Source: Prosthecobacter debontii
Lineage (GTDB): Bacteria; Verrucomicrobiota; Verrucomicrobiia; Verrucomicrobiales; Verrucomicrobiaceae
DNA length: 64,000 bases
Assembly (NCBI GenBank): GCA_945860295.1
Contig: CAMAQH010000020.1
Coordinates: 1 to 64,000, forward strand
Reading direction: 5' to 3'
Under the pieces are notes generated by a model. The model was not told the DNA's origin and did not search any database. It saw only the letters and a list, made by a program, of their open reading frames with translations. The stretch's first letter is position 1, and every line of letters begins with the position of its first letter. The translations under genes and the position numbers were made by a program. Positions 44,316 through 53,090 of this stretch are shown here, piece by piece.

Positions 44316-45025
44316 GACGATGCGTCCATTTTCACGGCATTGAAAAGATGCAAGGCATGTTCCCAGTCCTCCGGAGTATCAATGTCCTGGCAGCGATGCC
44401 GTGGGATGACCAAAGGCAGACAATGACCGTTGAGAACGGAGTCCTGTTCCAAAAAAGCGGTGGATCGGCCGATCACAAACTGTCCGGCATCATGAAAAGC
44501 CTCCTTGAGTTCTTGAGTAGCTGTCAGCCGCAACTCTGGATACATGAAACGAATGTGGCCGCTGGCATCTGTGATCATCGCTCGTTGAATGGGGGCGGGA
44601 AAAGTACAAACGGAGATCACATATTCAGCCTCTGGGTTTTTTCTCAGGCGATCACGAGCCGCTCGCAGATCCTCGGCTCTGAGAAAGGGAGCGGTCGCGT
44701 AAACACAGCCCAGCCATTCGGGCTGTCCACCTCCCTCATACTTCAGCCAATGGAGGGCATGGCGTAGTACTTGGTTGAGGCCGGCGGTATCTCCGGAAAT
44801 CTCCTGTGGGCGCATGAATGGGACCGTGGCTCCATAATGACGAGCCACCTCGGCAACTTCATCATCATCGGTGGAGACGATCACCTCGTCGAACACGCCA
44901 CTTTTCAGGGCGGCTTCAATACTCCAGACGATCATGGGTTTATCGCCAAAGGTACGGACGTTCTTGCGCGGTATGCGTTTGCTGCCACCGCGTGCTGGGA
45001 TGATGGCCACGGAGTCAAGTCTCAT
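44312..45025 (-). CDS. pseF: Pseudaminic acid cytidylyltransferase PseF
   Basis: PseF activates pseudaminic acid with CTP to the CMP-sugar used by transferases. The 237-residue GT-A-fold product has AIIPARGGSKRIPRKNVRTF (the CTP-binding loop), MIVWSIEAAL, VIVSTDDDEVAEVA, GCVYATAPFLRAEDL and the PseF-typical ATQELKEAFHDAGQFVIGR. The last motif separates PseF from NeuA and legionaminic enzymes. It overlaps pseG and the sugar methyltransferase gene by 4 bases each. Confidence 0.93.
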   Translation of the reverse strand: MRLDSVAIIPARGGSKRIPRKNVRTFGDKPMIVWSIEAALKSGVFDEVIVSTDDDEVAEVARHYGATVPFMRPQEISGDTAGLNQVLRHALHWLKYEGGGQPEWLGCVYATAPFLRAEDLRAARDRLRKNPEAEYVISVCTFPAPIQRAMITDASGHIRFMYPELRLTATQELKEAFHDAGQFVIGRSTAFLEQDSVLNGHCLPLVIPRHRCQDIDTPEDWEHALHLFNAVKMDASS

Positions 45026-46089
45026 GATTTACGCCGTAGTAGCAGGAGTTCCGAGTGGTAGCCGTCCATGGTGCGGTACCCGAAAGGAAATACGCTGCGC
45101 TCCACCAGTTCATAGTCAGGCAGCATATTTAGATAGTCATCGCTGAAAATGGGGGTGTCCACACCGGCCCAGCCGCCTGCTTTGCGCAGTTGCTTGCCCT
45201 CTCGCATGTTCCTCAGCAGTACCCATCTCGTTTTTAGCCGCGCGACATGGCTCAGGTAGTTCTGTACGATGTTAGGCTCCATTTCCTGGAAGGAGATAAA
45301 ATTTACAAACAGATCGATCTGACCACGCAGCTTCTCGATCTGCCAAGCGCAGAGCACGGAGAAAGGCCTGAGCGCCTGGATGTCGATCTGCTTGAGGTCA
45401 CGTGTTTGCGCATAGGTGGAGATTTTGTCCGCGCCCAGAGCCTCACTCAAGTAATACTGCGCCACATAGCTGGTCGGAGGGATGTCAATGTCCACATAAT
45501 GCAGACCCTCGATGTCTGCGTGGGACAGAACCTCGCCCAGCGTGCCGAAACCGCCGCCGATCTCCAATACCGCGCGGGGCACTTCGTCAGGAACCAGGTG
45601 CTTTTTAAGAAGAGACAGCCCGAGTAGATAGTTCAGTGCAGAACGAGAAAACCAGCGACCATCAAAGGTGAAGTGCTCCACTGGCTCGCCCACCTTACTC
45701 TCCGAAAAGGTGTGCAGATACGGACGCCTTTGAGGGGAGTCGGCGGCAAGTAGCACGCGGTAGTCAGCAAGGGCGGAGCCCTCGCCAGAAAGGAACTGTT
45801 TCAGAGCCAGTAGGGCTTTATTCGCATCAGGATAGGCCTGCTGCAAATGGTCGCACAATTCAACGATCTGGCCCTGGGTAAAACTGTTGCCCGGCGTGCC
45901 AAAAGTGGGAACGAAAAAGCCAAGCGTATTTGGTAGGCTGCGGAAGTGCTTGATGCCATGCTCGCAAAGCTCGTTCACAATGCGTGTAGAGGCTTCATCC
46001 CAGAACACGCTCGGACGGTAAAGTTCGCTCTGAGACTTCATGTCTTCGCGGGCGAGTGAGAGTTCAGAATAGTTGTGCAGGAGGTTCAT
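45022..46089 (-). CDS. Putative sugar O-methyltransferase
   Basis: The 355-residue protein belongs to the putative sugar O-methyltransferase family common in polysaccharide loci. Marks are SALNYLLGLSLLKKHL, the SAM motif VLEIGGGFGTLGEVLSH near residue 193, HYVDIDIPPTSYVAQYYLS, FVNFISFQEMEPNIVQNYL and a tail SVFPFGYRTMDGYHSELLLL. It overlaps pseC by 1 base and pseF by 4 bases. It may methylate the final nonulosonic acid or another residue of the same glycan. Confidence 0.82.
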   Translation of the reverse strand: MNLLHNYSELSLAREDMKSQSELYRPSVFWDEASTRIVNELCEHGIKHFRSLPNTLGFFVPTFGTPGNSFTQGQIVELCDHLQQAYPDANKALLALKQFLSGEGSALADYRVLLAADSPQRRPYLHTFSESKVGEPVEHFTFDGRWFSRSALNYLLGLSLLKKHLVPDEVPRAVLEIGGGFGTLGEVLSHADIEGLHYVDIDIPPTSYVAQYYLSEALGADKISTYAQTRDLKQIDIQALRPFSVLCAWQIEKLRGQIDLFVNFISFQEMEPNIVQNYLSHVARLKTRWVLLRNMREGKQLRKAGGWAGVDTPIFSDDYLNMLPDYELVERSVFPFGYRTMDGYHSELLLLRRKS

Positions 46090-47249
46090 CAGAGATTGAG
46101 TGCGTGAGTGAGAGCGGTTTTCACCCAGACAACGTCCTCATCCCTCATGGCGGGGAACATTGGCAGCGTGATGCATTCTTGATAGTAGCGCTCGGCTTCA
46201 GGGAACATGCCAGCCTGAAATCCCAGCTTCTGATAGTCGGGCTGCAAATGCACGGGGATGTAATGCACATTCACGCCGATGCCTTGCGCGCGCAGGCTTT
46301 CAAAGACCTCACGCCGCGTGCTGCGGATCTCACTGAGGTTCAGGCGGATCATGTACAAATGCCATCCACTAATGCCGGCGGGATCACGCGCCAATGGCCG
46401 TAGAGGCAGTCCGGCCAGGGCTTGATCATGCATATCAGCGATCTCGCGCCGCCGCTTAGCAAAGGCTTCGAGCCGGGTCATCTGACTGGCTCCGAGGGCG
46501 GCCTGGAGGTCGGTCATGCGATAGTTAAAACCCAGCTCCAGTTGCTCATAATACCACGGACCGTGGGAGTCACCCACCATGCGGCCCGCATCACGCGTGA
46601 TGCCGTGAGTGCGCAGAGTGGCGATCCGCCAGGCAAGTTCGTCGTCGTTGGTGGTGATCATGCCACCCTCACCGCTGGTGATGATTTTCACCGGATGAAA
46701 GCTATGTGAGGCGGCGTCTGACCAGCGGCAGTTACCGATCTTTTCGTCCTGATGACTGCCTCCGAGGGCATGAGCTGCATCCTCCAAAATACGAAAGCCA
46801 TATTTCTGCCCGAGCGCATGGATGCGCGGCATGTCGCAGGACTGGCCAGCGAAATGCACTGGCACGACCACCTTCGGCAAGCGGCCCTCTTTTTCCGCTG
46901 TGACGAGTTTTTCTGCGAGGCGCTCCGGGCACATGAGGATGGTGCCGGGATCGACATCGACAAAGTCCACTTTGGCACCGCAGTAGCGGCCTGCATTGGC
47001 TGAGGCCACGAATGTGATCGGCGCAGTCCAAAGATAATCACCGTGTCCAAGTCCCATCGCCTTGGCCGCGCAGTGCAGCGTGGCGGTGCCATTGCTCATG
47101 GCGATGCCGTGTTTGGCACCACACCAGTCAGTTAAAGCTTTTTCAAAACGCGGGATGGCCGGCCCCTGAGTGAGGAATTCTGACTTTAGCACGCCCACCA
47201 CTGCCGCGATGTCTTCTTCGCTGATCGACTGTCGTCCGTATGGAATCAT
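46089..47249 (-). CDS. pseC: UDP-4-amino-4,6-dideoxy-N-acetyl-L-altrosamine transaminase PseC
   Basis: PseC is the PLP enzyme that aminates the PseB product at C-4 using glutamate. The 386-residue DegT/AryC1-type product starts MIPYGRQSISEEDIAAVV, typical for PseC. It has the PLP region MSNGTATLHCAAKAMG, the aspartate in ILEDAAHALGG, the Schiff-base lysine K188 in SFHPVKIITSGEGG, and the loop NYRMTDLQAALG. It overlaps the O-methyltransferase gene by 1 base; a methyltransferase gene separates it from pseB. The assignment is firm because pseB, F, G and I are in the same operon. Confidence 0.93.
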   Translation of the reverse strand: MIPYGRQSISEEDIAAVVGVLKSEFLTQGPAIPRFEKALTDWCGAKHGIAMSNGTATLHCAAKAMGLGHGDYLWTAPITFVASANAGRYCGAKVDFVDVDPGTILMCPERLAEKLVTAEKEGRLPKVVVPVHFAGQSCDMPRIHALGQKYGFRILEDAAHALGGSHQDEKIGNCRWSDAASHSFHPVKIITSGEGGMITTNDDELAWRIATLRTHGITRDAGRMVGDSHGPWYYEQLELGFNYRMTDLQAALGASQMTRLEAFAKRRREIADMHDQALAGLPLRPLARDPAGISGWHLYMIRLNLSEIRSTRREVFESLRAQGIGVNVHYIPVHLQPDYQKLGFQAGMFPEAERYYQECITLPMFPAMRDEDVVWVKTALTHALNL

Positions 47250-47264
47250 GAGTCGTTGGCCAAT

Positions 47265-48164
47265 TTAATCAGTTAGTTTGCTCGCGATAATCGCGTGCTC
47301 CTTCTTCAGGCATGGGATGCCACGCAAAATGGGGTAGGCTCTCATGGATTCCGCGCTGTAGTAGAAGTTATCAATGATAGTGAGCGGCGTGCGATAGGCT
47401 GGGCAGACAAATTGGGGTGTGGATTTCGAGCGCTTTGGATCTTTGGCAATGACGGTGACCGCTGTCGGGTTGGTCGGGTGAACATTACCCACCAAAGCTT
47501 CATGCTTTAAAACAGTCATCCCAAGTTCACGTGCGTGACCCGGTAGGTCACGGCAATAGCCGTGCATATCCATCCGTTTTTGAATTTCCGCTGTCGTCAA
47601 TTCATACGCTGGCTCGCACACCACCAAATACCTGGCACAGACTCGATAAAGTTCTGCCAGCAGCTCTTTTTCACGACCTCCGTTAGGCTCGATCGCATGG
47701 TTGGTCAGCACCATGTCAAAACTATTGTCCGCATAGGGTAAATGCGTCATGGAGGCTACCACAAATTGAGTGTGTGCGGGTCCACCTGCTTTAAGGAACC
47801 ATTCTGATCCGACTTTGAGTCGTGACCATGAGATATCAACACCATGAACAATGGCTGGAACTTCAGGGAGTGCTTCTATGACCCCTTGAAGGGTGGTTGT
47901 TTCTCCAACCCCTGCCTCCAGCAAGCTGTGGATCGCCCCGTATTCAGCGAGATGGCCTGCCACAGAGCTAGTGTGCGCCTTTAAACCTACTTGGAGGTAT
48001 TCATGCTTGCCCAGCGTGTCAACATAGGAGCCGGCTTGTAGATCATAAGATAAGTGAATGATCTCTTCGGAATTTTTTTCCGTGCCGTCTTGATCACGCA
48101 AGAGCGCACAAATATTCTCGCCTCGATTATAGGCTGTCAGCAAGTCTTGAGGAGTCAGGCTCAT
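47265..48164 (-). CDS. Class I SAM-dependent methyltransferase
   Basis: The 299-residue product has a methyltransferase-11-type core: LLEAGVGETTTLQGVIEAL, VHGVDISWSRLKVG, LPYADNSFDMVLTNHAIEPNGG and LYRVCARYLVVCEPAYEL. The C-terminal part contains FVCPAYRTPLTIIDNFYYSAESMRAYPILRGI, which looks like a Trm112-type recognition module. It overlaps pseB by 4 bases and precedes pseC by 15 bases, so it sits inside the core pse genes. Its substrate is unknown. Confidence 0.8.
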   Translation of the reverse strand: MSLTPQDLLTAYNRGENICALLRDQDGTEKNSEEIIHLSYDLQAGSYVDTLGKHEYLQVGLKAHTSSVAGHLAEYGAIHSLLEAGVGETTTLQGVIEALPEVPAIVHGVDISWSRLKVGSEWFLKAGGPAHTQFVVASMTHLPYADNSFDMVLTNHAIEPNGGREKELLAELYRVCARYLVVCEPAYELTTAEIQKRMDMHGYCRDLPGHARELGMTVLKHEALVGNVHPTNPTAVTVIAKDPKRSKSTPQFVCPAYRTPLTIIDNFYYSAESMRAYPILRGIPCLKKEHAIIASKLTD

Positions 48165-49186
48165 GCGTCAGATGGCGCGATTTCAAAGGATGAGTCCACT
48201 TGATCGCGGATGAGTGTGCGGATCTGGTCCACGGTTAGCCAATCACTGTTTTTACCTGAGTTGTAGGAGAAGCCTTTGGGCACGGGGGTGCCGACATGTT
48301 TGGCACTGTAAGTCTTCAAAAGTTCTGCCGCATTGTGGCCAAAGAGCATGGGCACAATGATGTAATACTTCGTGGTTTCGATGGTCTGAAGGGCATCTGT
48401 TTCGGTGATCATCTCCTCATGGATCTTTTCTCCTGGGCGGATACCGACGACTGGGTGCTCACACTTTGGGCCGATAGCCGTAGCGACATCCGTGATGCGA
48501 TACGAAGGAATCTTTGGCACGAAAATCTCACCGCCTTGAGCATGGTTAAGCGCATGGATCACGAGGTCCACCCCTTCTTCGAGTGTGATGTTAAAGCGTG
48601 TCATCTCCGTGTCCGTGATCGGCAGCACGCCAGTCTTACGCTTCTCCATGAAGAAAGGAATCACCGAGCCGCGTGAACCCATGACATTACCATAACGCAC
48701 AACGCTGAAACGAATGTCCTGACCTCCGCGAACATTGTTGGCGGCGATGAAGAGCTTGTCGGAACAGAGCTTTGTGGCGCCGTAGAGATTGATCGGAGCT
48801 GCGGCCTTGTCAGTGGAGAGGGCAACGACGTTGCGCACCTTCATGTCGATGCATGCCTGCACCACATTTTCAGCGCCCAAGACGTTCGTCTTGATGCACT
48901 CAAATGGATTGTACTCGGCGGTGGGCACCTGTTTCAGTGCGGCGGCATGGATGACTGTGTCGATGCCTGTGAGTGCGTGTGCAAGGCGATCACGGTCACG
49001 CACATCGCCGATAAAAAAGCGCAGCCGAGGATCCGTGTACTTCTGTGCCATGTCGAATTGCTTCAGCTCATCCCGAGAGTAGATGACCACTCGTTTCACT
49101 TCAGGGTTTTGGAGCAGGCGTTCGAGGCACTTGTGACCAAAGGAGCCGGTGCCTCCGGTGATGAGAATGGACTGGGCGTTTAACAC
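48161..49186 (-). CDS. pseB: UDP-N-acetylglucosamine 4,6-dehydratase (inverting) PseB
   Basis: PseB performs the first step of pseudaminic acid synthesis: C-4 oxidation, C-6 dehydration and C-5 inversion of UDP-GlcNAc. The 341-residue SDR has ILITGGTGSFGHKCLERLL, VIYSRDELKQFDMAQ, AAALKQVPTAEYNPFECIKT, the catalytic D126-K127 in LSTDKAAAPINLYGATK with Y135 and K139, and VRYGNVMGSRGSVIPFF. Asp-Lys ahead of YxxxK is the soluble FlaA1/PseB signature. It is the first pse gene of the minus cluster, 105 bases after the glycosyltransferase-like gene at 49292, and the cluster promoter is probably in that gap. Confidence 0.95.
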   Translation of the reverse strand: MLNAQSILITGGTGSFGHKCLERLLQNPEVKRVVIYSRDELKQFDMAQKYTDPRLRFFIGDVRDRDRLAHALTGIDTVIHAAALKQVPTAEYNPFECIKTNVLGAENVVQACIDMKVRNVVALSTDKAAAPINLYGATKLCSDKLFIAANNVRGGQDIRFSVVRYGNVMGSRGSVIPFFMEKRKTGVLPITDTEMTRFNITLEEGVDLVIHALNHAQGGEIFVPKIPSYRITDVATAIGPKCEHPVVGIRPGEKIHEEMITETDALQTIETTKYYIIVPMLFGHNAAELLKTYSAKHVGTPVPKGFSYNSGKNSDWLTVDQIRTLIRDQVDSSFEIAPSDA

Positions 49187-49291
49187 AATAGGGTCAGGAT
49201 GGGTTCAACTCTGTGCACTGCACAGGAGAAACCGACACTTGTCCGCCAGAGTAGCGCTGGCAAGGCGGAAATCGTCTTATAGAACAACGAA

Positions 49292-50653
49292 TCAAGCGCC
49301 CGGCTCTTTAGTCGCACTAATCTCCACAAGAAATGGGCTGATAAAACGGCACTTGAGTCGCTTATGCAAGAGTCCTTCCAGGAATCGCAGTTTGGTGTTT
49401 ATAGATTGCTCATCAAAGGGCTCAAATTTCTTTGGAACCCCCCTCGCAGAACGTTGCCTTTGGTTTCGCGGCTGGAACAAGCTCCGCACTAAATGCTCCA
49501 ATTCAGCCATGTGCCCGAGGTTCGCAGCAACTGGCATCTTCTTGGCCTCTGCCGCTACTAGAGTGCCAATGAGTTGTGAGGACATCAATTGCGGTGAGAA
49601 ATTGGCGATGATACGCGCAATGCTCAGTTTTGCAGAAGGCTCAACCTGGGATCGAGTACCGCCTTTGATCTCATGCACGACTTCGTTCTCCGTTGCGCAT
49701 ACTGCGCCAACTAAAGATGTCAGATGCTGTTCGAAATTGTATCCCATATCCGGTGTGTACTGGATAATTTTAGGTGTCAAATAAGAGGATTCTAGACCCG
49801 TTGTGCAGCCGGTATGAACTAGCACTGCTGCAGATGCAAGCCATGGTAATGCGCTGCCTTCATTTAATACGGTCACATTTTTGATCCCTTCCAAAGCACA
49901 GCGATACCACGCCGGATCTTCAGCCGGATGTGGGCGGAGCACGATATTATAGTCAGGGAACTCCTTTCGAAGTCGGTTGGCTAGAATTATATACGCAGCC
50001 TGCATTCGTGCATGGTAGCAATAGCGTCCCATCCAATACTCGGCTCTATCCTCATTTTTGTTTTGCCGAGGAAAGGCTTTTTTGACATTTTGAAACGCAC
50101 CGAGGTTGCTCGCTAAGGCAAAGTTGGTATTCATCAAGATGAATTTGCCAAAGCGTTGCCGGATTGATTGGGTCTCTGACTCATACATGCCCGCGAGTTC
50201 CGGTTTGCAAAGATCGAACCGCGGATGTCCGGTCACATGAATTGGTGCCGCATTCTCCCGCGCCGCTTCACGAAATACTTCAGCAGAGAAATCCCCCCAA
50301 GCGCAAATTACATCATCTTCATCCATCCAATTGGGATGAAAAAGCTTCAAAAACTCCGTGCGATCCACGTCTTTTTCCTCAGAAAAAACTGGCTCTTCCT
50401 CCGCAAGAAACAGCACCCTAAAACCACGTTCTTTGAGTTCGCGGTATTTGGTCAAGTCTGGTTTCTGTCCTCCGAGGACCAGCTGTTTTCCCACATAAAT
50501 ACCACCACGCCACCGCCGCGCTAAACGGTAGATGCCACGATCCTGGCCGAGAAAAACCGTCCGATCTGACCCCACGCAGTGTGCGGCAAGCAGGAGTCTT
50601 GCGTCCAGTTCACGTTTGGTAATCTCAATCGGGAACATGATGGGTATCGGCAT
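49292..50653 (-). CDS. Surface carbohydrate biosynthesis protein, GT-B-like
   Basis: The 453-residue product resembles the surface carbohydrate biosynthesis protein family. Its N-terminal part (ITKRELDARLLLAAHCVGSDRTVFLG) is followed by VTGHPRFDL and, in the second half, ILANRLRKEFPDYNIVLRPHPAEDPAWY. The motif SALPWLASAAVLVHTGCTTGLESSYL is the CDP-glycerol-transferase or capsule-type nucleotide-binding loop. The start may be at 50653 or 50638. It is on the same strand as pseB and just upstream, so it could transfer the nonulosonic acid or build the carrier glycan. I cannot name the donor. Confidence 0.65.
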   Translation of the reverse strand: MPIPIMFPIEITKRELDARLLLAAHCVGSDRTVFLGQDRGIYRLARRWRGGIYVGKQLVLGGQKPDLTKYRELKERGFRVLFLAEEEPVFSEEKDVDRTEFLKLFHPNWMDEDDVICAWGDFSAEVFREAARENAAPIHVTGHPRFDLCKPELAGMYESETQSIRQRFGKFILMNTNFALASNLGAFQNVKKAFPRQNKNEDRAEYWMGRYCYHARMQAAYIILANRLRKEFPDYNIVLRPHPAEDPAWYRCALEGIKNVTVLNEGSALPWLASAAVLVHTGCTTGLESSYLTPKIIQYTPDMGYNFEQHLTSLVGAVCATENEVVHEIKGGTRSQVEPSAKLSIARIIANFSPQLMSSQLIGTLVAAEAKKMPVAANLGHMAELEHLVRSLFQPRNQRQRSARGVPKKFEPFDEQSINTKLRFLEGLLHKRLKCRFISPFLVEISATKEPGA

Positions 50654-50907
50654 AAGTAAAAATGATCAAGGCAAGGGTTGAACTGGAAAGGACTTATTTG
50701 CCGCTGCAACCCAACATGCAACAACGATGATGACAGTCCCGAGAACCGTTCAGAAAGCACTCAAATCTGAAGGTGGAAATAAGTCCACTAAAGACGCGGC
50801 CAACCTTAGGTTTATGCGGACCGAAATGAGTGAAATTTACAGGCCTCTTTGTTCAGCCAATTTTGATTTGCCTCGCCCATAGCTTTGGAGGAATATGAGA
50901 ACAATTA

Positions 50908-52065
50908 ATGAACAAAGTGATCCGACTTGCGAATGACGGCTACACGCGCGCCGCCTCGCTCTTTGGGTTCGGTCTTCAGCCTGCCACCGATGAAGAGTTA
51001 AGTGCATGCGCCCTGCGAACATGGACTCTCCAAACAAGCGGTCGCTGCATATTGGATAACGCCCTTGAGCACGCCCTCAATCCGGTTTGTTCGGCGACGC
51101 TTGAAATGCAGTGGAAAGAGGTTCAATGCTGGGAACTTTCCAATGTTTATCTAACAGGCGACGATTGTAACGTCTTCCTCTCTGTTAATAAATACCTCAG
51201 GTTTTGTCCCAGCCTTCAGCGCCATCCAGAGCGCAAGATCCGGAGACCATTACGGATTCTCTCATCAGCCATCACGGAGCCGTGTTTTTACCTTGCCGGA
51301 CGTAACTATGAAAACCACGGCCACTTTCTTCTGCATCACCTCCCCCGCTTAATGGCAGCTGAACCATTTCTGAATGGCATGGGAAATCCCAAGGTTTTAC
51401 TCGGCAACCGAGCCAAGCGTTGGCAGGAGCGTTACCTGTCCGCCGTGGATGTCCCGCCAGCCAGTCTTGCTCGTGCAGGGCCCGGCACGACTCGTGTTGA
51501 AAAGCTTTTTTACGCTCCGCAAATGTGGACGGACTCTGCCTTGGCTGCCCCCGAAATTCTGCAACGTATGCGCTTGGCCTTTCTGAAATTCAGTCAGCTA
51601 GCTGCCAGTGGCGAAAACAGCCAAGTCCCCATTCTAATTTCGCGCGCCGATGCCCCTGACCGCAAACTACTAAACGAACGCGAAATCGCGGCTGAAGTGG
51701 AGCGCCAGTGGGGAGCCTGCGAGATTTTGGAGCTTAGCCGGATCGATTTTGCCACTCAAATTCGCAAGTTTGCCCAAGCTCCGCTGATCCTCGGGGCACT
51801 GGGTCAGGGTTTGACGAACCTGCTGGTGTCGAAGGGGGCACTCTGTTTAATTCTCGATACTGAGGTTCAATGGGCAGAGTCCTACTTTTCTCAGACATTT
51901 CGAGATTTGGCGCTGTCACAAGGCAATCTGGCTACTCGTCTCTTTGCTGATCAGCCCATTCAAAAACGTGACCATTGGAGCTATCCGATCGAGAAATTTA
52001 AGCGGGAACTTTCCACCGCCACTGTTATTTGGAAACAACACCGCCCCCTTGCGCCCACACTGTGA
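50908..52065 (+). CDS. Glycosyltransferase family 61 (DUF563) protein
   Basis: The 385-residue product shows the GT61 pattern: CFYLAGRNYENHGHFLLHHLPRLMAAEP near residue 130, ILISRADAPDRKLLNEREIAAEVER, and LILGALGQGLTNLLVSKGALCLIL. No signal peptide is visible, so it is probably cytosolic. A GGAGGA sequence lies 15 bases before the ATG, farther than usual. Its end overlaps the GT9 gene as GTGA, so the two are translationally coupled. The 254-base gap to the divergent gene upstream holds no gene I can see. Confidence 0.78.
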   Translation: MNKVIRLANDGYTRAASLFGFGLQPATDEELSACALRTWTLQTSGRCILDNALEHALNPVCSATLEMQWKEVQCWELSNVYLTGDDCNVFLSVNKYLRFCPSLQRHPERKIRRPLRILSSAITEPCFYLAGRNYENHGHFLLHHLPRLMAAEPFLNGMGNPKVLLGNRAKRWQERYLSAVDVPPASLARAGPGTTRVEKLFYAPQMWTDSALAAPEILQRMRLAFLKFSQLAASGENSQVPILISRADAPDRKLLNEREIAAEVERQWGACEILELSRIDFATQIRKFAQAPLILGALGQGLTNLLVSKGALCLILDTEVQWAESYFSQTFRDLALSQGNLATRLFADQPIQKRDHWSYPIEKFKRELSTATVIWKQHRPLAPTL

Positions 52066-52994
52066 GAACTGCCGTCGTTTACCACAAGCAGCTTGGAGAC
52101 ACGCTGCTCTTGCAACCCGCTATGGCAAGGCTCGCCGCACAAGACCATGAATCTGTCACTCTTTACACCCAGCCGGGACACCAGCCGCTCATTGAATTGA
52201 TGCCAAGTGTAAAGTGGGGGGGCGATCCCAGGAAAGTTGTAAGTCCCTTCGATCGAGTTTTAGCATTCGATCAAGGATCACAATCGTTGCTGAAAAGTCT
52301 GCGTTTACGTGCCCGGCATCGGCAGTTGCTTACGCGGGCCTCCGTTTACATCCGCTGGTATCACCGCCTGCTCTTCCACTCATGCAGGTCGGAGAATCTG
52401 AACGACATCTATGTGGCACGTTATTATTTTGGCATGGCGGGTGGTCCGGTTTCAGATTCTTTCGCGCCGCCCAAACTCTGCATGCCACCACCCGAATGGA
52501 TGCAGCCGGAAGCATCCTCGACAACCGCAGTAGTCATCAACCCTGCGTCGGGTTGGGAACGGAAATCTTGGACGGTCGAGGGGTGGCGCACTGTGATTCG
52601 CTCCATGCTCGCTATGGGTCTTGGCCCAGTGTTTGTCTCCAGCGGCACTTCTGATTGGCATTTGCGTATGGGACGTGAGATCTGTGAGGGCTTTCCTACT
52701 CACCAAGTGACGAATCTAGCAGGCTTGACCACGCTGCGTGGATTTCTCTCACTGCTATCGCAGGCTGCGATCACGCTCACCGTTGATGGGGCTGCCTCGC
52801 ATATCTCGCAGGCACTGGGGCGGCCTACGGTGGTGCTTTTTGGCCCATCCAAGACAAAGATGTGGCATCACGAAACGCCGCAAAACCGCGCCATACACGC
52901 AAGTGAGTATAGTGCAGAGGCATTGCCACCCACCGCACTCATTCCGCCGGAACGAGTGATTGAAGACGCTCAAAAAGTGTTGTGCGCAGTCTGA
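52062..52994 (+). CDS. Glycosyltransferase family 9 (heptosyltransferase-like)
   Basis: The GTG at 52062 overlaps the GT61 stop (GTGA) and gives 310 residues; the TTG at 52029 would add 11 residues inside the upstream gene. The family pattern is present: VVYHKQLGDTLLLQPAMARL at the N-terminus, VVINPASGWERKSWTVEGWRTVI (sugar-nucleotide loop), LTVDGAASHISQALGRPTVVLFGPS and the terminal WHHETPQNRAIHAS. GT9 enzymes usually add heptose to the LPS core, in keeping with lpxD in this genome. The acceptor is unknown. Confidence 0.85.
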   Translation: MRTAVVYHKQLGDTLLLQPAMARLAAQDHESVTLYTQPGHQPLIELMPSVKWGGDPRKVVSPFDRVLAFDQGSQSLLKSLRLRARHRQLLTRASVYIRWYHRLLFHSCRSENLNDIYVARYYFGMAGGPVSDSFAPPKLCMPPPEWMQPEASSTTAVVINPASGWERKSWTVEGWRTVIRSMLAMGLGPVFVSSGTSDWHLRMGREICEGFPTHQVTNLAGLTTLRGFLSLLSQAAITLTVDGAASHISQALGRPTVVLFGPSKTKMWHHETPQNRAIHASEYSAEALPPTALIPPERVIEDAQKVLCAV

Positions 52995-53090
52995 ACAAAT
53001 GCTGTTCAGATCTGGGATTCCCGGATGATTAGGCTGATCCCAAAATATTTTTCAGATGAGCACAAGCCGCATCTGTACTAGTCTGCCAAC

